A stretch of DNA of 64,000 bases from Rhodobacterales bacterium HKCCA1288 (GCA_015693905.1 CP065161.1:1178001-1242000); one strand, 5' to 3'. Numbered from the stretch's first letter, positions 9,921 to 20,120 are shown. Translations and numbers: made by a program. Notes: a model not told the origin generated them from the sequence alone.

Positions 9921-10079
9921 GACAGAACGACCCATCATGGGCATGAAAATCATGTTTAATTTATATTGGGAATTTCCTTTGACTGCGTATATGATGCGCG
10001 CAAGCCATGAGTTCATGGCCAAAGCGTTGCGCGAATTCGGAAGCGAATTTGCGCCTATAACAAAGTTGAGGAGAGCAAG

Positions 10080-10226
10080 ATGTCAGCGAGCATCAAAATT
10101 ATTCTGGTTGCGGCAGGTTTGGCCAGCCTTGCAGGCTGTGCGCAACGCGCGCCTGTGCAAGACGAAGTCATCTATGTCGAGCCTGCACCAATCATGCCAG
10201 AGCCTGTTTACAACAAATACCGCTGA
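10080..10226 (+). CDS. Small putative lipoprotein (48 aa)
   Basis: A 48-codon gene too short for most ORF callers. It begins MSASIKIILVAAGLASLAGC, a complete lipoprotein signal peptide with lipobox LAGC (Cys20), leaving a mature peptide of only 29 residues that is rich in Pro, Glu and Tyr and ends VYNKYR. The ribosome site GAGGAG is 6 bases before the ATG. It lies between pccB and the unknown gene at 10281. Its function is unknown. Confidence 0.75.
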   Translation: MSASIKIILVAAGLASLAGCAQRAPVQDEVIYVEPAPIMPEPVYNKYR

Positions 10227-10280
10227 ACCGCGTTATAATCGGTTTGGGTTCACGATGGCCGCTCCTTACGAGGTGCGGCC

Positions 10281-10655
10281 ATGATCAAGCATCGCGGTTT
10301 CCCCTCGCGCCTTCCAGGCACCGATTATCACTTCACCATCCGCCGTGAAAGCCGTGAAGGGGCCACCCCCCTTAAGCGCCGCGAGCGTTTTGCGGATCGC
10401 AAAGCCGCAGATCGCCGCGCAGATGCAGCTTTCATGGAGGCGTTGTGGCTCTATTTCGGCGAGGCCCCTTTCGAGCGGGGAAATCTCGATGCAGGTCGCC
10501 TGTCATGGCTCTTTGGGCGCGAAATTATCGCCGCCGAAGACCCGTTTGATCCAGAAAGCTATGATGCGCTTTTGCGGATTGATGTGGCCCGCGCGCAGGC
10601 CGCCTTCCCTGAAGCCTTTGATGGATCAGGCGTTTGGGAGGGGGGATCGGCATGA
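10281..10655 (+). CDS. Uncharacterised protein in the pcc cluster
   Basis: 124-residue soluble protein, start supported by GAGGTG 6 bases before the ATG. It is rich in Arg, Asp and Glu, with a charged segment (RRERFADRKAADRRADAAF) followed by a more hydrophobic stretch (ALWLYFGEAPFERG). No signal peptide or membrane helix is seen and I do not recognise a family. Its place between pccB and pccA suggests a role linked to propionate metabolism or to the lipoproteins beside it, but this is inference only. Confidence 0.7.
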   Translation: MIKHRGFPSRLPGTDYHFTIRRESREGATPLKRRERFADRKAADRRADAAFMEALWLYFGEAPFERGNLDAGRLSWLFGREIIAAEDPFDPESYDALLRIDVARAQAAFPEAFDGSGVWEGGSA

Positions 10656-10935
10656 ATCTGCCCATCTTCGACAGATTTCAGCGAATTGCCGCCGATGCCA
10701 AATCTGCGCCCGCTTCCCCGCTTGAAGCACGGCAGCCGCCTGCCCATATGATTGATCACGCAACGGATTTTACCTCCTATTCTAGCCGCTGCAGCGGGGC
10801 CCATACGGCCCCAAGATGTTCCATCTATTCCCCTTCGAAAGGGTCGGTGCGCCCCGCGCATCGACCCTCTAGGATTGCATGGATAAAACATGTATTATTT
10901 TCGCATAGAGGCAGTCATCGGACAGGAGATCCAAT

Positions 10936-11142
10936 ATGCAAAAAACACTCAAACTCTTCGGCATCGTTCTTGTGGGCGCAATGCTTTCGGCTTGCGTCTC
11001 CTCAGATATTGAGCGCGCGGGCGTTGGCGCCGCTGCGGGGGCTGGTGCAGCTGTTATCTTGGATGGCGACATTGCCACAGGCGCCATTGTCGGCGCAGCA
11101 GGCGGTGCGCTTTGTGACGATGTGGGGCTGTGCCGCCGCTAA
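10936..11142 (+). CDS. Glycine-zipper lipoprotein (68 aa)
   Basis: 68-residue lipoprotein. The signal peptide ends at lipobox LSAC (Cys20). The mature part is a glycine zipper (AGVGAAAGAGAA and GAIVGAAGGAL) like those of YmgG/OsmB-type outer-membrane proteins, then CDDVGLCRR with two closely spaced cysteines. AGGAGA lies 7 bases before the ATG. The 280 bases between 10655 and this gene hold no gene that I can support. A strong terminator follows at 11171. Confidence 0.8.
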   Translation: MQKTLKLFGIVLVGAMLSACVSSDIERAGVGAAAGAGAAVILDGDIATGAIVGAAGGALCDDVGLCRR

Positions 11143-11170
11143 CCCAGCGCAATACGTAAAAATTCAAATC

Positions 11171-11206
11171 GCCGCGTGTGGGGAAGCGCCCCGCACGCGG
11201 CTTTTT
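11171..11206 (+). terminator. Rho-independent terminator inside the pcc cluster
   Basis: A 13-bp stem (11171-11183 with 11189-11201, one G-T pair) with a 5-base loop is followed by five T. It lies after the glycine-zipper lipoprotein and 48 bases before the pccA start, so pccA probably has a separate promoter or depends on read-through. Confidence 0.85.
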
Positions 11207-11254
11207 GTTTGAGACAGACGGCCAGCTTGGCCCAAAAGGAAGGAACGTGAACCC

Positions 11255-13300
11255 ATGTTCAAAAAAATTCTGATTGCCAACCGTGGCGAAATCGCCTGTC
11301 GCGTCATCAAAACCGCGCGCAAAATGGGCATCGCCACTGTGGCGATCTATTCCGATGCGGATCGCAACGCGCTGCATGTGCAAATGGCAGATGAGGCGGT
11401 GCATATCGGCCCCGCCCCCGCCAATGAAAGTTATATCGTCATCGATAAGGTGATGGCAGCCATCAAGGCAACGGGTGCCGAGGCCGTGCATCCCGGCTAT
11501 GGGTTCTTGTCCGAAAATAAGAAATTCGCCGAAGCCCTTGAGGCTGCAGGCGTGGCCTTTATCGGGCCACCTGCAGGCGCGATTGAGGCCATGGGGGATA
11601 AGATCACCTCAAAGAAACTCGCCAAAGAGGCAGGAGTCTCAACTGTTCCGGGCTATATGGGGCTGATTGAAGATGCTGAAGAAGCTGTGAAAATCAGCAA
11701 TGAGATCGGCTATCCCGTGATGATCAAGGCCTCCGCAGGCGGCGGCGGCAAGGGGATGCGCATTGCATGGAATGATGACGAGGCACGCGAAGGGTTCCAA
11801 TCCTCCAAGAATGAAGCGGCCAATTCCTTTGGGGATGACCGCATCTTTATCGAGAAATTCGTAACCCAGCCGCGCCATATCGAAATTCAGGTTCTCGCCG
11901 ATGGTCACGGCAATTGCGTCTATTTAGGCGAGCGCGAATGTTCAATCCAACGCCGCAACCAAAAAGTGATCGAAGAAGCCCCCTCGCCCTTCTTGGATGA
12001 GGCCACCCGCAAATCCATGGGCGAGCAGGCCGTGGCCTTGGCCCAAGCAGTGAATTACACCAGCGCAGGCACAGTTGAATTTATTGTCGATGGCAATCGC
12101 AATTTCTACTTCCTTGAAATGAACACCCGTTTGCAGGTGGAGCATCCTGTGACCGAGTTGATCACGGGCGTTGATCTGGTCGAGCAGATGATCCGTGTCG
12201 CCTATGGCGAGAAACTGCCTTTCTCGCAAAAGGATGTGACGCTGACAGGTTGGGCCATGGAAAGCCGCCTCTATGCAGAAGACCCGTATCGGAACTTCTT
12301 GCCTTCAATCGGCCGCCTGTCCCGCTATCGCCCCCCTGTCGAAGTGGCTGCGGGGCCGCTGTTGGAAAGTGGCAAATGGCAGGGCGATGCCCCCAAGGGC
12401 GATACGGCGACACGCAACGATACGGGCGTCTACGAAGGCGGCGAAATCAGCATGTATTACGACCCGATGATCGCCAAGCTGTGCACTTGGGCCCCAACGC
12501 GGGCAGAGTCCATCGAGGCCATGCGCCACGCCCTAGACGGATTCGAGTTGGAGGGGATTGGCCACAACCTGCCCTTCCTCTCTGCCGTAATGGATCATCC
12601 GAAATTCGTGTCAGGTGATATGACCACGGCCTTTATCGCCGAGGAATATCCCGAAGGCTTCGAAGGCGTGACCTTGCCTGAGGATCAAATGCGCCGTGTC
12701 GTGGCCGCCGCAACCGCAATGTATCGCGTCAGCGAAATCCGCCGCACCCGCGTGTCGGGTCGGATGGACAATCACGAGCGTGTGGTTGGCAATCACTGGG
12801 TTGCGCGCATGGGTGAAACAGAATGGTCTGTGACCATTACGGCAGATCATGACGGGGCCACAATTCGCTTTGATGATGGTCAAGACATACGAGTGACATC
12901 GGATTGGCGGCCTGGAACGATGTTGGCAAAACTGACTGTTGATGGCAGCCCATTGACTGTGAAAGTGTCAAAAATTCCGCAGGGCTTCCGCGTGCGCACG
13001 CGCGGCGCGGATTTCAAACTGTTCATTCGCAGCCCGCGCCAAGCCGAGCTTGCGCGCCTGATGCCTGAAAAGCTGCCCCCAGATACTTCGCGCCTTCTGC
13101 TTTGCCCAATGCCAGGATTGATGGTGAAACTCAGCGTTGAGGAAGGCCAAGAAGTGCAAGAGGGTCAGGCCCTTTGCACAGTTGAGGCCATGAAGATGGA
13201 AAACATCCTCCGCGCTGAGCGCAAGGGTGTTGTGGCCAAGATCAACGCCGCAGCAGGCGACAGCCTTGCGGTCGATGATGTGATAATGGAGTTCGTATAA
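11255..13300 (+). CDS. pccA: Propionyl-CoA carboxylase alpha subunit (biotin carboxylase + BCCP)
   Basis: 681-residue protein that carboxylates its own biotin with ATP and bicarbonate. The biotin carboxylase part fills about residues 1-450, with the ATP-grasp loop KASAGGGGKGMRI and the signature EMNTRLQVEHPVTE. A BT interaction domain follows, and a biotinyl domain with AMKMEN near the C-terminus (biotin Lys about residue 647). It works with PccB encoded upstream. AAGGAAGGA lies 9 or more bases before the ATG. Confidence 0.97.
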   Translation: MFKKILIANRGEIACRVIKTARKMGIATVAIYSDADRNALHVQMADEAVHIGPAPANESYIVIDKVMAAIKATGAEAVHPGYGFLSENKKFAEALEAAGVAFIGPPAGAIEAMGDKITSKKLAKEAGVSTVPGYMGLIEDAEEAVKISNEIGYPVMIKASAGGGGKGMRIAWNDDEAREGFQSSKNEAANSFGDDRIFIEKFVTQPRHIEIQVLADGHGNCVYLGERECSIQRRNQKVIEEAPSPFLDEATRKSMGEQAVALAQAVNYTSAGTVEFIVDGNRNFYFLEMNTRLQVEHPVTELITGVDLVEQMIRVAYGEKLPFSQKDVTLTGWAMESRLYAEDPYRNFLPSIGRLSRYRPPVEVAAGPLLESGKWQGDAPKGDTATRNDTGVYEGGEISMYYDPMIAKLCTWAPTRAESIEAMRHALDGFELEGIGHNLPFLSAVMDHPKFVSGDMTTAFIAEEYPEGFEGVTLPEDQMRRVVAAATAMYRVSEIRRTRVSGRMDNHERVVGNHWVARMGETEWSVTITADHDGATIRFDDGQDIRVTSDWRPGTMLAKLTVDGSPLTVKVSKIPQGFRVRTRGADFKLFIRSPRQAELARLMPEKLPPDTSRLLLCPMPGLMVKLSVEEGQEVQEGQALCTVEAMKMENILRAERKGVVAKINAAAGDSLAVDDVIMEFV

Positions 13301-13321
13301 ATGACCCTTGCCGCCCAAAGC

Positions 13322-13753
13322 CTAGCGGTTGCGCAACTCGTCCTGACGCAGGGCGAAATTGTCAATCGCGCGGGTCAGTTCGCGCACATCGCGCGGGCTG
13401 GGGCGGCGCAGGCCGACACGGCCATCTTTCTGCAAAATCACGACTGCAAAACCACGCGGGCGCAAGGTGCTGCGAATGTCACTTTGGCCATCGGGGTCAG
13501 TGTCGATGATCACGACAACATCGCGCTCCAACAACGGGGCGGGGCGCGCCGCAAGCCGCGCCATTTGTTCCGCAAACCGCGGATCGGCCTCGGTGTCGGC
13601 GAAAACAATCAGCGGTCGCGCCGTCCACAGATAGTCATCCAGACTGACATCTTCGGCCCGCAAAATCGGCAACTCCCCCCCCTCATCGGCCCATGCGCCA
13701 TTGGGGGCGAGTGCCATCCAGACTGTAATCACAAAGGAAAGAACCCGTTTCAT
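13322..13753 (-). CDS. Secreted DUF4174 domain protein
   Basis: 143-residue protein with signal peptide MKRVLSFVITVWMALAPNGAWA and a thioredoxin-like DUF4174 domain (RPLIVFADTEADPRFAEQ..., RGFAVVILQKDGRVGLRR). The active Cys pair of thioredoxins is absent. The frame extends upstream to 13849, but AGGAGG is correctly placed before the ATG at 13753 and this gives the signal peptide. It is read against pccA and mcm and splits them; it ends 21 bases from the pccA stop. Function unknown. Confidence 0.82.
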   Translation of the reverse strand: MKRVLSFVITVWMALAPNGAWADEGGELPILRAEDVSLDDYLWTARPLIVFADTEADPRFAEQMARLAARPAPLLERDVVVIIDTDPDGQSDIRSTLRPRGFAVVILQKDGRVGLRRPSPRDVRELTRAIDNFALRQDELRNR

Positions 13754-13887
13754 CACGCCTCCTGCTGATGAAAGACATATAGGGCCTAAGCCACGAAACC
13801 AAAGGCCGAAGCTACGAGAAACTGCGCCAAACAAGCATTTCCGCCACAAGGATTTGCGCCGCAGATGAAGGACAGAGGAAGACGGAT

Positions 13888-16017
13888 ATGACTGTGACCA
13901 AAAAAGACTGGCAAGAGCTCGCCTCGAAAGAATTGCGCGACAAGCCGCTTGAGAGTTTGAACAAGGAAACGCTTGAGGGGATCACTGTCCAACCGCTTTA
14001 CACCCAAGAGGACATCCAAGACTTGCCCCATATGGGGAATTTACCCGGATTTGCGCCCTTCACGCGGGGGGTAAAGGCCACGATGTATGCGGGCCGCCCT
14101 TGGACGATCCGCCAATATGCGGGTTTCTCAACTGCCGAAGAGTCAAACGCCTTCTATCGCAAGAACCTTGCAGCGGGGCAGCAGGGCGTCTCGGTCGCCT
14201 TCGACCTCGCCACCCATCGCGGCTATGACAGCGACCACCCCCGTGTCGAGGGGGATGTCGGCAAAGCAGGCGTGGCCATCGACAGCGTTGAAGATATGAA
14301 AATCCTCTTTGATGGCATCCCGCTCGATCAAGTGTCGGTGTCGATGACGATGAACGGGGCCGTTATCCCCATCTTGGCCAATTTCATCGTAGCAGGCGAG
14401 GAGCAAGGCGTGTCCCGAGCCGCCCTGTCTGGCACGATCCAGAATGACATCCTCAAAGAATTCATGGTGCGTAACACCTATGTATATCCACCAGAGCCCT
14501 CGATGCGGATAGTGGCGGATATCATCGAATATACCTCCAATGAGATGCCAAAATTCAATTCGATCTCAATCTCAGGCTATCACATGCAAGAGGCAGGCGC
14601 CAATTTGGTGCAGGAATTGGCCTATACTTTGGCCGATGGCCGCGAATATGTGCGCGCTGCGATTGCGCGCGGCATGAATGTCGACAAATTCGCGGGCCGT
14701 CTCAGCTTTTTCTTTGCCATTGGCATGGATTTCTTCATGGAAATCGCCAAGCTACGTGCCGCGCGCCTGCTCTGGTCGCGGATCATGGACGAGTTTGACC
14801 CCAAAGATCCCCGCTCGAAAATGCTGCGCACCCATTGCCAGACTTCAGGCGTAAGCCTGCAAGAGCAAGACCCCTATAACAACGTGATCCGCACGGCCTA
14901 TGAGGCCATGTCAGCGGTCTTGGGCGGGACGCAAAGCCTTCATACCAATGCGCTTGATGAAGCGATTGCGCTGCCCACCGAATTCTCGGCGCGTATCGCG
15001 CGCAACACGCAATTGGTGCTGCAAGAAGAAACACGCGTGACCGATGTGGTCGACCCGCTTGCTGGGTCTTACTATGTCGAAAAGCTCACCCATGACCTCG
15101 CCGAAGCTGCTTGGAAACTGATTGAGGAAGTTGAAGATATGGGCGGCATGACCAAAGCTGTGGCTTCGGGTCTGCCGAAATTGCGGATCGAGGAATCCGC
15201 CGCCAAACGCCAAGCCATGATTGATCGTGGCCAAGAGGTGATCGTTGGCGTCAACAAATATCGCAAAGAAAAAGAAGACCAGATCGACATTCTCGAAGTC
15301 GATAATGACAAGGTGCGCGCGTCACAAATCGCGCGGCTTGAGCATATCCGCGCCACCCGAGATGGGGCGGCGGTTGAGGCGGCTTTGGCCGAATTGACCC
15401 GCCGCGCAGCAGAGGGCGGCAACCTTCTCGAAGCGGCCGTTGATGCGGCACGCGCAAGGGCCAGCGTAGGAGAGATCAGCATGGCGATGGAGAAAACATT
15501 CGGGCGTCACCGCGCCGAGGTCAAAACTCTCGCAGGGGTCTATGGCGCGGCCTATGAAGGCGATGCGGGCTTTGCACAAATTCAAAAAGATGTCGAAACT
15601 TTCGCAGAGGAAGAAGGCCGCCGCCCCCGCATGTTGGTGGTCAAAATGGGCCAAGACGGCCATGATCGTGGCGCCAAGGTGATCGCCACGGCCTTTGCTG
15701 ATATAGGCTTTGATGTGGATGTCGGCCCCTTGTTCCAAACGCCCGATGAGGCGGCCCAAGATGCCATCGACAATGACGTCCATGTGGTGGGCATTTCCAG
15801 TCAGGCGGCAGGTCACAAGACCCTAGCACCCAAATTGATCGCCGCACTTAAGGCGCAAGGTGCCGAGGAAATCATCGTCATTTGCGGCGGCGTGATCCCG
15901 CAGCAAGATTACGACTTCCTCAAGGCTGCAGGGGTCAAGGCAATCTTTGGGCCTGGCACGAACATCCCCGCCGCAGCCGCCGATATTCTGCGCCTTATTC
16001 GCGAGGCACGGGGATAG
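13888..16017 (+). CDS. mcm: Methylmalonyl-CoA mutase, single-chain, B12-dependent
   Basis: 709-residue enzyme that converts methylmalonyl-CoA to succinyl-CoA. The N-terminal TIM barrel has the substrate region ([13 protein letters not shown]) and the C-terminal domain binds cobalamin through [11 protein letters not shown]; His592 is the lower axial ligand. Both are in one chain, as in the homodimeric ScpA type. It completes the PccAB route for propionyl-CoA, but the mutase chaperone and methylmalonyl-CoA epimerase are not in the window. Confidence 0.97.
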   Translation: MTVTKKDWQELASKELRDKPLESLNKETLEGITVQPLYTQEDIQDLPHMGNLPGFAPFTRGVKATMYAGRPWTIRQYAGFSTAEESNAFYRKNLAAGQQGVSVAFDLATHRGYDSDHPRVEGDVGKAGVAIDSVEDMKILFDGIPLDQVSVSMTMNGAVIPILANFIVAGEEQGVSRAALSGTIQNDILKEFMVRNTYVYPPEPSMRIVADIIEYTSNEMPKFNSISISGYHMQEAGANLVQELAYTLADGREYVRAAIARGMNVDKFAGRLSFFFAIGMDFFMEIAKLRAARLLWSRIMDEFDPKDPRSKMLRTHCQTSGVSLQEQDPYNNVIRTAYEAMSAVLGGTQSLHTNALDEAIALPTEFSARIARNTQLVLQEETRVTDVVDPLAGSYYVEKLTHDLAEAAWKLIEEVEDMGGMTKAVASGLPKLRIEESAAKRQAMIDRGQEVIVGVNKYRKEKEDQIDILEVDNDKVRASQIARLEHIRATRDGAAVEAALAELTRRAAEGGNLLEAAVDAARARASVGEISMAMEKTFGRHRAEVKTLAGVYGAAYEGDAGFAQIQKDVETFAEEEGRRPRMLVVKMGQDGHDRGAKVIATAFADIGFDVDVGPLFQTPDEAAQDAIDNDVHVVGISSQAAGHKTLAPKLIAALKAQGAEEIIVICGGVIPQQDYDFLKAAGVKAIFGPGTNIPAAAADILRLIREARG

Positions 16018-16024
16018 TTTTGCA

Positions 16025-16106
16025 GCGCGCCTTTGGCGAAACCCCTTGAACCACAGGCAGCAATGCCGCAGATGTGAGGAAAGGGAAGTCTGGTTCAAAG
16101 GCGCGC
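16025..16106 (+). other. Structured segment between mcm and the AI-2E permease
   Basis: GCGCGCCTTT at 16025-16034 is the exact reverse complement of 16097-16106, and GAACCA at 16048-16053 that of TGGTTC at 16091-16096. The 3' arms are adjacent, so a 16-bp stem with a 13-base bulge on one side can form. There is no T-run. It could end mcm mRNA, or control the permease, whose ATG is 8 bases downstream. Confidence 0.45.
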
Positions 16107-16113
16107 GCAATCA

Positions 16114-17181
16114 ATGGCATTGCCAATCAAACAACAAGCAGCGATTTGGGGTGGCATTATTGCCGTCTTTTTGGCGCTGTTATGGTTCTTGGGTGATGTC
16201 ATTCTGCCCTTTTTGACAGGGGGGGCGATTGCCTATTTTCTTGATCCTCTCGCAGATCGGCTTGAGAAATGGGGGCTTGGTCGTGCGGCGGCTACAACCG
16301 TGATCTCCTTGGTTGCGCTTTTGGTGGTCGTGGCAGGTATTTTTGTGATCGTTCCACTTTTGGTGGCGCAAGCCACGGCGTTAATCCAATCCGCACCGCA
16401 AATATTCAGCGAATTGCAGGCCTTTTTGACCCAACAGTTTCCGTCATTGATGGATGATGGATCGCCTTTGCGCCAATCCTTGGTCTCGGTCGGCCAGACC
16501 ATTCAGGCGCGCGGGGGCGAATTGCTCAATACGGCTCTCAGTTCAGCAATCAACGTAGTAAACGCGATCGTGTTTATGGTCGTTGTGCCTGTTGTCGCCT
16601 TTTACATGTTGCTCGATTGGGATCATATGGTGGCCCGTATCGATGAATTGCTGCCCCGCGACCATCGCCCCGTGATCCGTCAAATCGCCGCTGATGTGGA
16701 TCGCACTTTGGCAGGGTTTGTGCGGGGGCAAGGCACAGTGTGTCTCATCTTGGGCACATTTTATGCCATCGCGCTCATGGTCGTTGGCTTGCAATTTGGG
16801 CTTGTGGTGGGTTTGATTGCAGGGCTTTTGACCTTTATCCCCTATGTTGGCGCTTTGGTGGGGGGGCTTTTATCCATAGGGCTTGCCCTTTTCCAATTCT
16901 GGGGAGATTGGTGGAGCATCGCAGCCATCGCAATCATCTTTCAGGTCGGACAGATGCTTGAGGGCAATGTATTGACCCCGAAACTGGTCGGCTCCTCCGT
17001 TGGGTTGCATCCCGTTTGGCTGATCTTCGCGCTCTCGGCCTTTGGGGCGGTGTTTGGCTTTGTCGGGCTTCTGGTTGCTGTGCCTGTGGCCGCAGTGATC
17101 GGCGTTTTGGTGCGCTTTGCCATAACCCGCTATCAGGCAAGCCTGCTCTATCGCGGGCTTGAACCCCCTCAGGACGACTGA
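16114..17181 (+). CDS. AI-2E family transporter (PerM-like membrane protein)
   Basis: 355-residue membrane protein of the AI-2E exporter/PerM family, about eight helices. The family pattern is clear: an N-terminal pair of helices (FLALLWFLGDVILPFL), a large extracytoplasmic loop, then a Gly-rich region FGLVVGLIAGLLTFIPYVGALVGG and the VGQMLEGNVLTPKLVGSSVGLHP signature. Family members export varied small molecules or act as sodium-proton antiporters; the substrate here is unknown. hdaA begins 1 base after its stop. Confidence 0.88.
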   Translation: MALPIKQQAAIWGGIIAVFLALLWFLGDVILPFLTGGAIAYFLDPLADRLEKWGLGRAAATTVISLVALLVVVAGIFVIVPLLVAQATALIQSAPQIFSELQAFLTQQFPSLMDDGSPLRQSLVSVGQTIQARGGELLNTALSSAINVVNAIVFMVVVPVVAFYMLLDWDHMVARIDELLPRDHRPVIRQIAADVDRTLAGFVRGQGTVCLILGTFYAIALMVVGLQFGLVVGLIAGLLTFIPYVGALVGGLLSIGLALFQFWGDWWSIAAIAIIFQVGQMLEGNVLTPKLVGSSVGLHPVWLIFALSAFGAVFGFVGLLVAVPVAAVIGVLVRFAITRYQASLLYRGLEPPQDD

Positions 17182-17182
17182 C

Positions 17183-17857
17183 ATGGCCAAACAGATGCAA
17201 TTTGATCTGCCCTATCGCGCAGCTATGGGGCGGCAAGATTTCTTTCTTTCCCCCTGCAACGCGGTTGCGGTCGCGGGCATTGACGCGTGGCACCATTGGC
17301 CCTTGTCAAAAATGATCTTGATCGGGCCTGAAGGCGCGGGAAAAACCCACCTCGCCCATGTGTTTGCGGCACAATCAGGGGCGCTGATCCACAACGCAAC
17401 GGGGCTGCAAGAGGCAGACATCCCAAAACTCATGCAAGCCTGTGCTTTGGTGATTGAAGATTGCGACCAAATCGCAGGCGATGCTGCGCGTGAGGAAATG
17501 CTGTTTCACCTGCACAACGATGCAGCCACCCGTCAAGCGCCACTCTTGCTGACCGCTCGCGACAAGCCAGAGGCCTGGGGCATCGCCCTGCCCGATCTTG
17601 AGAGCCGCTTGCGTCAGGCCGATCTGCTGCGCCTTGAGGCCCCAGATGATGCGGCCTTAATGGCGGTCACGATGAAACTGGCCCATGACCGCGGCATCAG
17701 CCTGCCTGCATCAGTCCTACATTACGCGCTGCCCCGCATTGAGCGCAGTTTCAAAGCCGTGATCGATTTTGTGATAGAACTTGATCAACAAGCCCTTTCT
17801 GAAGGAAAATCCCCAAGCCTTTCGCATGCCCGTGCAATCCTTGGGATGGAGGGGTGA
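17183..17857 (+). CDS. hdaA: HdaA, DnaA-related regulator of replication initiation
   Basis: 224-residue DnaA-like AAA+ protein without the DNA-binding domain. The N-terminal QMQFDLP resembles the clamp-binding motif of Hda, and Walker A is GPEGAGKTHL. In Caulobacter and E. coli the homologue works with the sliding clamp to trigger hydrolysis of DnaA-ATP. The start at 17183 is preferred to the longer frame (17159) because it follows the permease stop and gives the motif at the N-terminus. Next to ppk, as in many Rhodobacteraceae. Confidence 0.88.
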   Translation: MAKQMQFDLPYRAAMGRQDFFLSPCNAVAVAGIDAWHHWPLSKMILIGPEGAGKTHLAHVFAAQSGALIHNATGLQEADIPKLMQACALVIEDCDQIAGDAAREEMLFHLHNDAATRQAPLLLTARDKPEAWGIALPDLESRLRQADLLRLEAPDDAALMAVTMKLAHDRGISLPASVLHYALPRIERSFKAVIDFVIELDQQALSEGKSPSLSHARAILGMEG

Positions 17858-17909
17858 GCCAATGTTGACTGTCATTGAATTGTGATAGAGAGCCAGTAAA
17901 GACGCAGGC

Positions 17910-20087
17910 ATGACACATTTTACAGATTTCCTGAATGCCCCCATGCCTGATCCCGTGACCCTTCCTGAGCGGGAGATCACGGGGCCTAGCCGTTATTTCA
18001 ACCGCGAATTGAGTTGGTTGGCCTTTAATTGGCGCGTTTTGGATGAGGCGGAAAATCCGCGTGTTCCCCTGCTTGAGCGGGTGCGCTTTGTGTCAATCTC
18101 GGCAAGCAATCTGGACGAGTTCTACACTGTGCGCGTGGCAGGTTTGCGCGAATTGGCCCATAGTGGCAACACAACCCCATCTGACGATGGGCGCACTGCG
18201 ATTGAACAGCTCAAGCTCATCAACGCAGATGCGCGCAAATTGATGACCTATCAACAACAGGTGTGGCGCAAGCTGAAATCCGAATTAGAGGCCGAAAAGA
18301 TCACGGTCTGCACCCGCGCCAATCTCAAGGCGCGCGACAAGGCAGATCTTGAAGAGATTTTCATCCGCCGCGTCTTTCCAATCTTGTCGCCCTTGGCGAT
18401 TGACCCCGCGCATCCGTTTCCCTTCATCCCAAACGAGGGGTTTGCCCTCGCCCTCCAGATGAAGCGTAGCAAAGATGGGCGGATGTTATCGGCGCTGCTG
18501 CCAATCCCTGCGCAAATTGATCGCTTCATTCGACTGCCCGCCGCAGAAGGCCAAGCGCGGTTCTTGCCCCTTGAAGAGCTGCTGCTGCTGCATCTTGGCA
18601 AATTATTTCCTGGCTATGAGTTGACAGGTTCCTGCACCTTCCGCGTCCTGCGCGACAGCGATTTGGAGGTTGAGGAAGAAGCCGAAGATTTGGTGCGTGA
18701 ATTTGAAACCGCCCTCAAACGCCGCCGCCGTGGCGAAGTGGTGCGCCTTCAAATCAGCGCGGGCGCGCCCGAAGATCTGCGCGATGAGATCATCGACCAA
18801 TTGGGCGTGGATGACACTGAGATTGTCGAAGTGCGCGGCATGATTGGCCTTGTGCATCTCAAGGAGTTGGTGATTGACGAGCGGCCCGATTTGCTGTGGC
18901 CCGCCTTTGCCCCGCGCGTGCCAGAACGGGTGCAGGATTTTGAAGGCGATATGTTCGCCGCAATCCGCCAAAAAGATATGCTTTTGCATCACCCCTATGA
19001 AACCTTTGACATGGTGATCCGCTTCCTCGCACAGGCCGCGCGCGACCCGAATGTTGTGGCGATCAAACAGACGCTGTATCGCACCTCAAATGAAAGCCCG
19101 ATTGTGGCGGCCCTGTGTGAAGCGGCGGAAAACGGCAAGTCAGTTACGGCCCTTGTGGAGTTGAAAGCCCGTTTTGACGAGGCCGCCAATATTCGGCAGT
19201 CACGCAAACTCGAGCGCGCAGGCGCCCATGTGATCTATGGCTTCATCAACTATAAAACCCATGCCAAGATCAGCTCGGTTGTGCGCCGTGAGGGTGACCG
19301 ATTGGTGACCTATACCCATTATGGGACAGGCAATTATCACCCGATCACGGCGCGAATTTACACTGACCTTAGCCTCTTTACCTGTGACGATTCTTTGGGG
19401 CGCGATGCGGTCAAAGTGTTTAATTATGTAGGCGGCTATGCCGAACCTGAGGGGCTGGAAAACCTGTCCATCTCGCCCATCAACCTAAAATCGCGCATCT
19501 TAGAGGAAATCGATGCCGAGATTGCCCATGCAAAAGCGGGTCGCCCTGCGATGATGTGGGCCAAGATGAACAGTCTCATCGATCCCGATGTGATTGACGC
19601 GCTCTATCGCGCATCTCAGGCTGGGGTGCGAATTGATCTGGTGCTGCGCGGCATTTGCGGCTTGCGTCCCAATATCAAAGGGCTGTCTGAAAATATCCGC
19701 GTCAAATCTATCGTGGGCCGCTTTCTCGAACATTCCCGTATCGTTTGCTTTGGAAATGGGGCGGGGCTGCCTTCGAAAAAGGCGCGGGTCTATATTTCTT
19801 CAGCTGACTGGATGGGCCGCAATCTCGGTCGCCGCGTAGAGACTTTGGTCGAATGTAAAAACCCGACTGTAAAGGCGCAGATTGTCAGCCAAATTATGGC
19901 GGCGAATATGGCAGATGTCGCGCAATCTTGGATGTTGCAGCCTGATGGAAGTTTCCTGCGCCCTGACCTCAGCGTGATTGACCAACCCTTCAACTGTCAC
20001 CGCTTTTTTATGGAAAACCCATCCCTTTCAGGGCGGGGGTCTGCGGGGGCAAATGATGTGCCCGAATTGACCCATACAGAAGATTGA
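17910..20087 (+). CDS. ppk: Polyphosphate kinase 1
   Basis: 725-residue enzyme that polymerises the gamma phosphate of ATP into polyphosphate. The N-terminal domain begins at [18 protein letters not shown]. The phospholipase-D-like halves carry the autophosphorylated His451 in YKTHAKISS and the second catalytic His608 in [31 protein letters not shown] is also diagnostic. It lies 52 bases after hdaA and 33 before ppx, so synthesis and breakdown of polyphosphate are encoded together. Confidence 0.97.
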   Translation: MTHFTDFLNAPMPDPVTLPEREITGPSRYFNRELSWLAFNWRVLDEAENPRVPLLERVRFVSISASNLDEFYTVRVAGLRELAHSGNTTPSDDGRTAIEQLKLINADARKLMTYQQQVWRKLKSELEAEKITVCTRANLKARDKADLEEIFIRRVFPILSPLAIDPAHPFPFIPNEGFALALQMKRSKDGRMLSALLPIPAQIDRFIRLPAAEGQARFLPLEELLLLHLGKLFPGYELTGSCTFRVLRDSDLEVEEEAEDLVREFETALKRRRRGEVVRLQISAGAPEDLRDEIIDQLGVDDTEIVEVRGMIGLVHLKELVIDERPDLLWPAFAPRVPERVQDFEGDMFAAIRQKDMLLHHPYETFDMVIRFLAQAARDPNVVAIKQTLYRTSNESPIVAALCEAAENGKSVTALVELKARFDEAANIRQSRKLERAGAHVIYGFINYKTHAKISSVVRREGDRLVTYTHYGTGNYHPITARIYTDLSLFTCDDSLGRDAVKVFNYVGGYAEPEGLENLSISPINLKSRILEEIDAEIAHAKAGRPAMMWAKMNSLIDPDVIDALYRASQAGVRIDLVLRGICGLRPNIKGLSENIRVKSIVGRFLEHSRIVCFGNGAGLPSKKARVYISSADWMGRNLGRRVETLVECKNPTVKAQIVSQIMAANMADVAQSWMLQPDGSFLRPDLSVIDQPFNCHRFFMENPSLSGRGSAGANDVPELTHTED

Positions 20088-20120
20088 CGCAAGACCACGC
20101 TTTGTGAAACAACCAATTCC

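Noticed and set aside
9856-10284. A frame after pccB that could start near 9937
   Set aside because: It overlaps the pccB end and covers the 48-residue lipoprotein in a different frame; the lipoprotein has a lipobox and a better ribosome site.
10634-11212. A 192-codon frame across the gap and the glycine-zipper lipoprotein
   Set aside because: An ATG at 10652 overlaps the previous stop, but the protein is low-complexity, crosses the lipoprotein gene in another frame and runs into the terminator. A short real gene at its start cannot be excluded.
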